From Balneolaceae bacterium (lineage in GTDB: Bacteria; Bacteroidota; Rhodothermia; Balneolales; Balneolaceae): a stretch of DNA of 63,322 nt. This document shows positions 1 through 7,552 of this stretch, in pieces (positions within the stretch are counted from its first letter, which is position 1; each line of letters begins with the position of its first letter). Both the position numbers and the translations under genes were made by a program. The stretch is taken from positions 1 to 63,322 of the forward strand of contig REDS01000033.1 of NCBI GenBank assembly GCA_007693395.1. The letters are read 5' to 3'. The notes under the pieces were generated by a model. That model worked only from the letters and a program-made list of their open reading frames with translations. It had not been told where the DNA came from and searched no databases.

Positions 1-1613
1 GAAGGCTGAAAGGAGATCTGGATACAATCATCCTCAAAGCCCTCGAAAAAGAGCCTGGTATGCGCTACAGCTCGGTTGAACGGATGTCGGATGATATATA
101 TCGGCACCTGAGCGGACAACCGATACTTGCATGCAAAGCGACATTGCGATACCGAATGGGTAAATTTTTCAAACGGCATCGCAGAATAGTTGTGGCTGTT
201 TGCATGTTGGTTGTGGGGTTATTTGCACTAAATACCTACCACACATCGCAATTATTTGAAGAGAGAGATATAGCTAGTCGCGAAGCTTTTAAAGCAGAAC
301 AGATCAATGATTTTATGATTGGATTATTCGAATTGGCTAATCCAAATCTAAATCAAGGAGAAATGCTTCGTGCAGATGAAATGCTTGAACAGGGAATAAA
401 CGAGATCACAAGCTTAGATTCACAACCTGAAGCCCAAATCGAAATTCTTTATTTAGCTTCTGAAATTTTTAGAATTCTTGAGCAATCCGACAAACAATCC
501 AGCACACTCCATCAGGCCCTTGATATTTCACTACAACATTATGGGGAGGAGCATGAAGTTACGGCCAACATATTAAATTCTTTGGGAACAGCTTATCTGA
601 ATTTAAGGTCGTTTGACGATTCCGAAGATTATTATTTAAGAGCCTATGATCTGAGAAAAAAGCTGCTTGGTGATAACCACCCAAGTACTATTTGTTCATA
701 TCATAACCTTGGCCTTATCGAATTAAATAGAGATAATTATGAAAAAGCTGAATACCATTTCAGAAAAGCTTCTGAGCATCAAAATACAGGATGTCATGGC
801 ATTGCATTGTATAATTTAGGTCAAGCTCATTATCACATGGGAGATTACCATTCTGCCAATAAATATTATACTGAAGCACTGGAAGTACGATTGGCTAAGT
901 ATGGTGAAAATCATATTTCAATTGCTCAAACATTAAACAGGCTTGGTAATAATGCCAGATATTTACAGGCTTATGATGATGCTTTAAATTATTTTGAGAA
1001 ATCCCTTGATATTCAGGTAAACCTGCTTGGAGAAAACCACGATGGAGTGGCGAGAATTCTGGAATCTAAAGCCAATGTTTATTTGTTTTTAGAAGAGTAT
1101 TACAGGGCCAAAGAACTGTATTCTGATGCTAAGAAAATATACATCAGCAACAGTGGTGAAAAAAGTATTGATAACGCAAGAATTATAAGCAATCTTGCTA
1201 TTGCTAAATTAGAAACAGGTAATTACGAAGAGGCTGTTAGCCTGCAAGAAGAATCGGCAATTTTGTTTAAAGATATATTGGGAAATAACCACATATTTAC
1301 TGCGCACATACTTACAAATCTTGGTGTAGCATTAAACCGAAAAGGAGATTACGGGGAAGCTGTAAATGTCTTAAGTAATTCTTTATCAACTAGAAAAGAT
1401 AGATTACCGGAAAATCACTGGCAAATCGGCCAAACAATGAGTTTGCTTGGATACAGCCTTCACCATATTGGTGAAACTGAACGTTCAAAAAATAAATTAA
1501 TTACTGGTTACCAAACCATCCTAGAACAACAGGGAACCGGTAACAGATTCACAATTGAAGCTTTCGAGCGTCTGGAAAAAGTTTATCCGGAGTTAGCATT
1601 AGAAATGCTTTGA
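1..1613 (+). CDS. Ser/Thr protein kinase with TPR tail, 5' truncated by window edge
   Basis: The reading frame is open from base 3 and the gene continues upstream of the window. The first visible residues (RLKGDLDTIILKALEKEP) are the end of a eukaryotic-type kinase C-lobe and match the equivalent stretch of the kinase at 25840-28407. After a linker there is one membrane segment (rough bases 186-236), then a long extracytoplasmic part made of TPR units of the kinesin-light-chain type, with recurring LG-(D/E)-NH motifs. The kinase would act in the cytoplasm and the TPR part in the periplasm, a common layout in Balneolota and Bacteroidota. The catalytic motifs lie outside the window. An internal ATG at base 60 is not the real start, because kinase-like sequence continues upstream of it. 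Family assignment is firm; substrate unknown. Confidence 0.88.
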   Translation, partial: RLKGDLDTIILKALEKEPGMRYSSVERMSDDIYRHLSGQPILACKATLRYRMGKFFKRHRRIVVAVCMLVVGLFALNTYHTSQLFEERDIASREAFKAEQINDFMIGLFELANPNLNQGEMLRADEMLEQGINEITSLDSQPEAQIEILYLASEIFRILEQSDKQSSTLHQALDISLQHYGEEHEVTANILNSLGTAYLNLRSFDDSEDYYLRAYDLRKKLLGDNHPSTICSYHNLGLIELNRDNYEKAEYHFRKASEHQNTGCHGIALYNLGQAHYHMGDYHSANKYYTEALEVRLAKYGENHISIAQTLNRLGNNARYLQAYDDALNYFEKSLDIQVNLLGENHDGVARILESKANVYLFLEEYYRAKELYSDAKKIYISNSGEKSIDNARIISNLAIAKLETGNYEEAVSLQEESAILFKDILGNNHIFTAHILTNLGVALNRKGDYGEAVNVLSNSLSTRKDRLPENHWQIGQTMSLLGYSLHHIGETERSKNKLITGYQTILEQQGTGNRFTIEAFERLEKVYPELALEML

Positions 1614-1709
1614 AAAGTTAATGTAAGCAATAAGAAAGGTCTTAAACTGAATAAAAAACCCAAAAATATGTGCTAATTTTTTTCAGATCCTTAAAAGGGT
1701 AATGCATCT

Positions 1710-1872
1710 AAAAAAATCCGGTGATTCATGAGTAATGAGAATCAACCAGATTGGGATTGGATTTACGATTTCAGTTATTTTGAAACCGCTCCTTTAGATA
1801 TGCACAATGTTGGGTATTGATCTATGTAGAGCTACCCGTATTTCAGGTGAATTAATTGTATGATGCTGTGAA
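1710..1872. repeat. Copy 1 of a ~165-bp imperfect direct repeat located 3' of a kinase gene
   Basis: About 165 bp aligns with 28451-28616 at high identity (roughly 85-90% by eye, a few 1-base indels). Shared blocks include GATTGGGATTGGAT, ATATGCACAATGTTGGGTAT and ATTAATTGT. The hairpin that is perfect in copy 2 is imperfect here. Stems TTTCA/TGAAA and TAGAT/ATCTA persist. A 30-codon ORF (1728-1820) is open in this copy but shifted and stopped in copy 2, so it is probably not a gene. On the minus strand this copy would end a protein in FTASYN, against FTSTHN in copy 2, so it may be the 3' end of a lost paralogue of the gene at 28595-29047. Confidence 0.75.
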
Positions 1873-2233
1873 CAGGCAGGATAAAGAATCAGTTTTGTAC
1901 TGGCTCGAAAAGGTTGAAACGATAGAAGATTATGACCTATTCAATGATTATGAAGGCTTGGTAAGTATTTCTCGCTACTGGCTGTCACAAAACAATACTT
2001 ATCGTGCAGGGGATCTGATAAACAGCGCTGAGGAACTCCTGGCATCGAGAGAAGAGAATCAGGGGCCACGGCTTGCACGGTTACATGCTCTAAAAGCTGA
2101 AAAGCAGTGCCAAAACGGTGAAACATCTCTTGGCATTGAAACACTTGATCAAGCAGAGTCATTATGGCAAGAAGTAGAAGGGCAACAATCCGGAATTCAA
2201 ACACTTCGAAATTACGCACAATCCTGCTCTTGA
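1856..2233 (+). pseudogene. Probable orphan C-terminal fragment of a TPR protein
   Basis: An open frame of 125 codons begins with TTG directly after an in-frame stop and has no ribosome-binding site. Its first codons lie in the conserved repeat. The translation is helical, with TPR-like spacing (for example LARLHALKAEKQCQNG then GIETLDQAESLWQE), and resembles the tail of TPR kinases such as its upstream neighbour. There is no signal peptide or start context. The likeliest reading is a remnant of a duplicated kinase/TPR gene joined to the repeat by rearrangement. It could instead be a small expressed TPR protein with an unusual start. No function is assigned. Confidence 0.45.
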
Positions 2234-2257
2234 TTTTTAAAAGTAAAGTAGCTTCTC

Positions 2258-2800
2258 CTAATCCACCAGATACTCTATTTGCAGGCCATCAAGCTCTGCC
2301 GGAGTGAGGATAACCACACTCTCTTCCGTTAGATCATCTACAATTAAACCCTCGCTATAGGTTAAAGAGAGCCTGCCGGGAAGTTCTGTAATTTCAGCAC
2401 TCCACTCTATACGCAGCTCTTCATGGCCTGCATGGTCAATATTGAATGTCCAGATAACCTGAGCCGCATTTCTGTCTCTGAAATCTTTCATCAGCGGGCG
2501 CCCATCGTTAACAAACCACGCATGCAATACTTCTCCTGGGGGAGCCGGTGGCGACTCCAAGTCAATACCGGGATCGTATGAGTTAGATGCACCATCAATC
2601 TGCCCAAAGACTAGGTCAACAGCCTGTCCATCTGCAGTTACTGATACTGAAATCTGGTAATTACTGATTCCATCAAGCTCTTCGGATGGGATGCCATTCG
2701 TTTCATCTTCATCACTATCTGTTACCCCGCCACATGCCGAGAGTAAAGCAAATAGAATGAATGGTATAACTACGGTAAAAAATTGTTTGAATAATTTCAT
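2258..2800 (-). CDS. Putative lipoprotein, unknown function
   Basis: 180 residues. The N-terminus is a lipoprotein signal with lipobox LSAC (Cys at about residue 22), followed by an acidic Ser/Asp/Glu-rich spacer, so the product is probably anchored in a membrane facing the periplasm or exterior. The rest is beta-rich with no recognised domain. It starts 6 bp after the large T9SS-exported adhesin gene (2807-6847), so the two are almost certainly co-transcribed, and the lipoprotein may act with the adhesin at the surface. I cannot place it in a named family. Confidence 0.7.
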   Translation of the reverse strand: MKLFKQFFTVVIPFILFALLSACGGVTDSDEDETNGIPSEELDGISNYQISVSVTADGQAVDLVFGQIDGASNSYDPGIDLESPPAPPGEVLHAWFVNDGRPLMKDFRDRNAAQVIWTFNIDHAGHEELRIEWSAEITELPGRLSLTYSEGLIVDDLTEESVVILTPAELDGLQIEYLVD

Positions 2801-2806
2801 AGCTGC

Positions 2807-5800
2807 TTACTTAATGAGTGATATTTTTTGCATGTGAACCTGATTTCCAGCTCTCAATCGCACAACATACAATCCCGAGGCGAGATTGTTTGCATTAAAT
2901 GATGTGGAGTACTTCCCTGCATGTTGGTTTTCATCAGCAAGAACATGAACTCTTCTGCCAGATGCATCAAAAACTTCAAGGGTAACATGAGTACCTTCGC
3001 TCAGCTGATATTGTATAGTAGTTGACGGATTAAACGGATTAGGATAATTCGGAAGAAGTTTATGCTCCGTAATACTCTCTGCCGTTTCAGATACCTTTTT
3101 AATCAGTATTTCATCAGCAGGAACATTCAGATCATAAGAACGGAATCCATCGATCGTAACTATCTCTTCACGATTTCCATCCCTTACAATCAGCTGGTAC
3201 TCTTCGCTGCCGTGTTGATCGGACAGCCGAATATTTACAGGATATTCGGACGCTTCAATAGTAAATGAATCTCCGGATGCCTGAAGTACCTTATAGCCTG
3301 TAGCAGACCGTACATCCAAAAATATCTCAGGTGCTTTTGGCGGTAAAAGATATCTGTAGCGTTCTCTCTGGCTAAGAACCTCGTCTGAAAGGTAGATGTT
3401 TTGTGTACGCCCATCCGCACTCTCAACGGTAAGAGCAGTTAGTTCTTCATGTTCTCCATCAATTAATTGATGCACTGAAAACAGATTGGGCGCTGCAGAA
3501 GCCAAAACTTCATGTAAACTAAGTTCAATGGTGCCAGCTTCTTCAGCATATACCCAATACCCTTTGCCCGGCTCGAGTTCATCCGCTACACTGTATTCAC
3601 CACCTTCAAAGTAGTATACCGGTGCTTCCGTTAAAACTCCGGCAGGATCGCCAATTTCAGATACCGGAAAATTGTATGCGATACCTCCAATCATATTCCA
3701 CCCTTCATTCAGAGATATACTCGTTTCCAGAACTCCCTCACCTCTTATTTCGATTTCAATACTGCTATCGTCGTTTGATTTCATCCAGTAACCATCTGTA
3801 CCATTGAGTGATTCGGCGATTTCATATCTGTCTGAAAAGCTAAATGCGGTAATAGATGAACCAAGCTGCACTGTTCCATTCAACGGTTTGCTGACCATTT
3901 GCCACGAATTGTTCGATAAAATCAACCCATCGAAAAAGTTAACAGCATCTGAAGAGGCACTCTCTTCTCCTGCCGCGTTCAGAGCGGTTACCACATAGAA
4001 GTTCGACTCATCCTGAATATCGCTATCGGTAAAGCTGTTTGATGATCCCTCAATTTCTGTAAGCAGTTCGATATCGCCGGGAGATGATCCTCTGTAAACA
4101 TGAAACAGATCCACATTATTAGAAGAGGATTCCCACTCAATTCGAACTCCCTCATCTACAGTAATTACATCTGTTATTACAGGAGGAGCAGGCACTACTG
4201 TTTCTACTTCCTCAAACACAATCTGAGGGGTTTCATCCAGCTCTGTACCATCCACACTAACCGTAACCGTTACCGTTTGAGCCGTACTGTTGGTTACTGT
4301 GAATTCATAGACCCCACTGCCTTCGTGCGATACACCTGAGGCCTCCGCATTGCCGGTAAGATCAATATCAAAATCACTATTCGAAAAACCTGTCATTGGA
4401 TTCCCATCATCGCCAATTACCGTAACTGTTACCGTAGAGGCATCACTGCCATCAGCGGTATGCGGACTGGTTGCTGAAACACCCGAAGCCGAGCCATCCA
4501 CAACCGGATCTTCTGGTTCTTCGGCTTCAAACACAATCTGAGGGGTTTCATCCAGCTCTGTACCATCCACACTAACCGTAACCGTTACCGTTTGAGCCGT
4601 ACTGTTGGTTACTGTGAATTCATAGACCCCACTGCCTTCGTGCGATACACCTGAGGCCTCCGCATTGCCGGTAAGATCAATATCAAAATCACTATTCGAA
4701 AAACCTGTCATTGGATTCCCATCATCGCCAATTACCGTAACTGTTACCGTAGAGGCATCACTGCCATCAGCGGTATGCGGACTGGTTGCTGAAACACCCG
4801 AAGCCGAGCCATCCACAACCGGATCTTCTGGTTCAGGTTCCTCCTCAAACTCAACTTCAATTCTATCTATGAGAACACTTCTTGCTGTAACAGCAACTCC
4901 AACAGTTTCTGCAGTACTATTTCTTAGCCTGAACTCATAAATCCCGTCATTGTCATCAACTATCTCAACAGCAGATTCCGTTGCACTGCCGCCAGCATCA
5001 ATCTCAAATTCATCAGAAGAAACTGTATTTATTGGCTGGCCGGATGAATCTAAAAGCTGAAAAGCGACAGCTATTTCATCACTCCCATCAGCTATAGCAG
5101 AACCACTGGTTCTGATTACGTTACTTAGCTCCGGATCAGGTAAGGATATAAACTCAATTTCAGGTATATCATCAAGATTAACCCATTCATCAATATTGGG
5201 ATCGAAAACACGTACTGCCACAGTTACGGTCTCTTCTGTTTCATTTACTATTTCTAGTACCGTTTCGTTAGAGTCGGGAGGCCCAACCAGGGAGCCAGTT
5301 TGCGAACTGCCGGAATCATCAGCCCGAATCTTTCCGGCCATTCTTGCATTACCGGAGATGTCAAAATCAAAAGACATTCCTGAGGTTATCATTCTTGGGT
5401 TACCGGAATCGTCGAAAAGTTTGATGGTAACTACAGATGTATCTTCGCCATCAGCCGCATGAGGTGAAGTAGCGGTTACCTCCGATTCTGAAGCGCTTAC
5501 AGGGTCTTCCTGGAAAGCAATTGTAGCGGTGTCGTACGAATCTTCTCCATTTATCCGGGCAGCAACCTCAACTGTTGCAATCTGGCCATTTGTTAGCTCT
5601 CCTTCAAAAACACCAATTTCCCCGGTTGAGGAGAACCCTGAAAAACTTAAAAAGTCCGAACCACCGGTAATGTAGCTTAACCAGATTTCATTTTCAGGAA
5701 CACCATCAACAGGTTCATTATTCGCATCAAATAGTGATACGGTTATGGTTGATGCATCCTGACCATCCGGCCTGTGGGGTGAAGTTGCTTCTACAATAGT

Positions 5801-6847
5801 TCTTGTTTGATCTACAAGTTCCACTGGATCCACTGCTTCAAAAACAATTTCAGGCTGGTCATCAAGTGTTACTTCACCTTCTATGGGGTCATCTACGGTA
5901 ACGGTAACGGTAACTGTTTCCGCTGTGTTATTTACGGCCTGGAAAAAATACTCTCCATCAAATGCTTGCCCTGTAATTTCTGCATTGCCACTTAAGCTTA
6001 CTGTAATATCATCAATAGGAATTTCAAACAGTTGGCTTCCGTCGGAATCTCTTAGAGTTACCGTAATGGTAGTGAAATCTTCACCATCTGCTGTATGCGG
6101 CGAAGTAGCCGTAACAATGGAATTACCGGGATCCGTACCAGTGGGTACCGGATCAAATGTAAATGAGGCGCTGCCAATAAATCTGCCGGCTACCCTCAAT
6201 TCATAACTACCACTACCGCTCTCTGTATTTGTTATACCGATATAGTAAAACCCGGCTGCTTCACTATCTTCATTAAAGGATTCAATCTGAGGTGGGCCTA
6301 ATGCTTTGAAATCAAAATTGAAATCTTCTTCGCGTACTCCTTCAATTGCCGTTCGGTCATCATCAATTAATTGAACACGAATTACTACTTCATCATCTCC
6401 GTCTGCCAATGCATTCGAAACTTCTGTAGTTACCGTCGAAATACTACCTATCTCCTGAAACTTTGTACTAAATGCTCCTAATGAAAACCGCAACCCAGAC
6501 AGTTCAACAGTACCACTTATTGTTTGATCCTCATTCGTTGACATCTCAGCTGCATAACCTACAACTCGTCCCCGAATGGCTACCGGCTCAAAGTCAGTAA
6601 TGGTTACCCTTCCTGATGGTGAACCGTCAAGGTCTACACTGAGATCGTCGGGATCTACCTCTACAAAGTCACCATCACCGTCGAGAGGTTCTACAAATAT
6701 AGTTGCTGTATATTCAACAAATAGTTTTTCCTCAGCTGTTACATTTGATATTAATGGATTTACCTGAGCCCAGGCTATAGTAGCCGTTAGTGTGGTGATC
6801 AGAAAAGTTAGCAGGAATGTTCGTAATCGTAGTATGTCTCTTGCCAC
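2807..6847 (-). CDS. Secreted Ig-like-repeat adhesin with T9SS type A sorting domain
   Basis: 1346 residues. A signal peptide ends near AWAQ. It is followed by about seven invasin/Big-like beta-sandwich modules marked by the motif ATSPHxADGxD, with TVTV strands and a D-x-x-G-x-P turn. Near residues 880-950 there is an FN3-like domain, then a Trp-rich double beta unit, and the last ~80 residues form a type A sorting domain (PNYPNPFNPSTTIQY, later GLYVVRL). The family role is export across the outer membrane by T9SS and surface attachment or release; a likely job is adhesion. Two adjacent modules are encoded by identical 308-bp stretches (see repeat). The lipoprotein gene follows within 6 bp. 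Upstream lies a 100-bp gap after the ECF sigma gene, so it may have its own promoter. Confidence 0.88.
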   Translation of the reverse strand: MARDILRLRTFLLTFLITTLTATIAWAQVNPLISNVTAEEKLFVEYTATIFVEPLDGDGDFVEVDPDDLSVDLDGSPSGRVTITDFEPVAIRGRVVGYAAEMSTNEDQTISGTVELSGLRFSLGAFSTKFQEIGSISTVTTEVSNALADGDDEVVIRVQLIDDDRTAIEGVREEDFNFDFKALGPPQIESFNEDSEAAGFYYIGITNTESGSGSYELRVAGRFIGSASFTFDPVPTGTDPGNSIVTATSPHTADGEDFTTITVTLRDSDGSQLFEIPIDDITVSLSGNAEITGQAFDGEYFFQAVNNTAETVTVTVTVDDPIEGEVTLDDQPEIVFEAVDPVELVDQTRTIVEATSPHRPDGQDASTITVSLFDANNEPVDGVPENEIWLSYITGGSDFLSFSGFSSTGEIGVFEGELTNGQIATVEVAARINGEDSYDTATIAFQEDPVSASESEVTATSPHAADGEDTSVVTIKLFDDSGNPRMITSGMSFDFDISGNARMAGKIRADDSGSSQTGSLVGPPDSNETVLEIVNETEETVTVAVRVFDPNIDEWVNLDDIPEIEFISLPDPELSNVIRTSGSAIADGSDEIAVAFQLLDSSGQPINTVSSDEFEIDAGGSATESAVEIVDDNDGIYEFRLRNSTAETVGVAVTARSVLIDRIEVEFEEEPEPEDPVVDGSASGVSATSPHTADGSDASTVTVTVIGDDGNPMTGFSNSDFDIDLTGNAEASGVSHEGSGVYEFTVTNSTAQTVTVTVSVDGTELDETPQIVFEAEEPEDPVVDGSASGVSATSPHTADGSDASTVTVTVIGDDGNPMTGFSNSDFDIDLTGNAEASGVSHEGSGVYEFTVTNSTAQTVTVTVSVDGTELDETPQIVFEEVETVVPAPPVITDVITVDEGVRIEWESSSNNVDLFHVYRGSSPGDIELLTEIEGSSNSFTDSDIQDESNFYVVTALNAAGEESASSDAVNFFDGLILSNNSWQMVSKPLNGTVQLGSSITAFSFSDRYEIAESLNGTDGYWMKSNDDSSIEIEIRGEGVLETSISLNEGWNMIGGIAYNFPVSEIGDPAGVLTEAPVYYFEGGEYSVADELEPGKGYWVYAEEAGTIELSLHEVLASAAPNLFSVHQLIDGEHEELTALTVESADGRTQNIYLSDEVLSQRERYRYLLPPKAPEIFLDVRSATGYKVLQASGDSFTIEASEYPVNIRLSDQHGSEEYQLIVRDGNREEIVTIDGFRSYDLNVPADEILIKKVSETAESITEHKLLPNYPNPFNPSTTIQYQLSEGTHVTLEVFDASGRRVHVLADENQHAGKYSTSFNANNLASGLYVVRLRAGNQVHMQKISLIK
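4212..4834. repeat. Perfect tandem duplication, 315-bp period, inside the adhesin gene
   Basis: Bases 4212-4519 and 4527-4834 read as identical over 308 bp, with an offset of exactly 315 bp (105 codons), keeping the frame. Each copy encodes one Ig-like module. The other modules in the gene have clearly diverged, so this pair reflects a recent duplication or ongoing homogenisation. Such a repeat is prone to copy-number change and to assembly collapse. Confidence 0.93.
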
Positions 6848-6947
6848 AGTCTTTCAGATTTAATGAGTGTTTAATCATGCTTTTCTATCTATATAAGCGC
6901 AAAAACACCCGAACGTCTGCCAAAAAAGTGAAGAATATTTTACTGAA
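6848..6947 (-). promoter_or_regulatory. 100-bp gap upstream of the adhesin gene, possible promoter
   Basis: This separates the ECF sigma gene from the adhesin gene on the same strand. Read on the minus strand it carries GTTTTTGCGCTTATATAGATAG about 60 bp before the adhesin start, an AT-rich -10-like patch. A similar string (TTTCGTTTATATAGG) lies just before the kinase gene at 25840. The resemblance is suggestive only, and no Rho-independent terminator is visible. Confidence 0.25.
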
Positions 6948-7511
6948 TTAATTCTCTAGCATTTCTCTGTAGAGGAAACCCTTGGCTTTTTTCCAGTCTC
7001 TGTGAACCGTACTCTCTGAAATGTTCAAAACTGTGGCTATTTCACTCATTTTCATCTCTCCAAAAAATCGCATGGTAACGATATCGCTTAGTCTTTTATT
7101 CAGCTTTTCGAGTTTATTGAGTGCTTTTTCAATATCCAGCAGATCGTTAGAACTCTTCTCATATTTGCTGTAAATTGTATCGATGTAGGTTTGTTTTTTC
7201 ACCCCGCCGCCACGTTTAAGAGCGTTTTTTTTACGGGCATGATCAATAAGCAGCTGGCGCATGCATGCCGAAGCAAGTGCCATGAAGTGATTTTTACTTT
7301 TTACATCTATTTTCTCTTGATTGATCAGTTTTATGTAAAGCTCATGCACCAGTGCCGTTTCAGTTATGGTATGGTTATGACTCTCTTTTGAGAGCTGAAA
7401 TCCTGCAATATTTTTTAACTCTTTATATACTATCGGGTATACTACATCGTACATGGATGCATCTTGCGAAAGCTCCAGAATTTGTTGAGTGAATGTCTCT
7501 TTTTTATTCAT
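6948..7511 (-). CDS. ECF RNA polymerase sigma factor (kinase-associated type)
   Basis: 187 residues. Region 2 is recognisable from TALVHELYIKLINQ through NHFMALASACMRQLLIDHAR, followed by the basic KKNALKRGGG motif that marks the Sigma70_ECF/TIGR02999 group. Region 4 carries the helix-turn-helix MKMSEIATVLNISESTVHRD near residues 150-175. This family is often encoded beside TPR Ser/Thr kinases in Planctomycetes, Acidobacteria and Rhodothermota. Here it follows the secreted TPR gene by 41 bp, at the distal end of the giant-protein operon, and no anti-sigma gene is adjacent. A reasonable inference is that it controls this envelope locus, with its activity gated by one of the two flanking kinases. 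Confidence 0.9.
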   Translation of the reverse strand: MNKKETFTQQILELSQDASMYDVVYPIVYKELKNIAGFQLSKESHNHTITETALVHELYIKLINQEKIDVKSKNHFMALASACMRQLLIDHARKKNALKRGGGVKKQTYIDTIYSKYEKSSNDLLDIEKALNKLEKLNKRLSDIVTMRFFGEMKMSEIATVLNISESTVHRDWKKAKGFLYREMLEN

Positions 7512-7552
7512 AGATCTACTTTTGGGTATAGAGTAGTGTATCAGCGCACCTC

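Noticed and set aside
1941-2219. 92-codon minus-strand frame
   Set aside because: It lies opposite the TPR-like fragment, which has the more protein-like translation.
4212-4834. CRISPR-like or mobile repeat
   Set aside because: There are two long in-frame copies with no spacer array; this is a protein-module duplication.
5883-6206. Plus-strand open frame rich in TVTVTV
   Set aside because: It mirrors the Val/Thr codons of the adhesin on the minus strand; it is a shadow of the beta-strand repeats.
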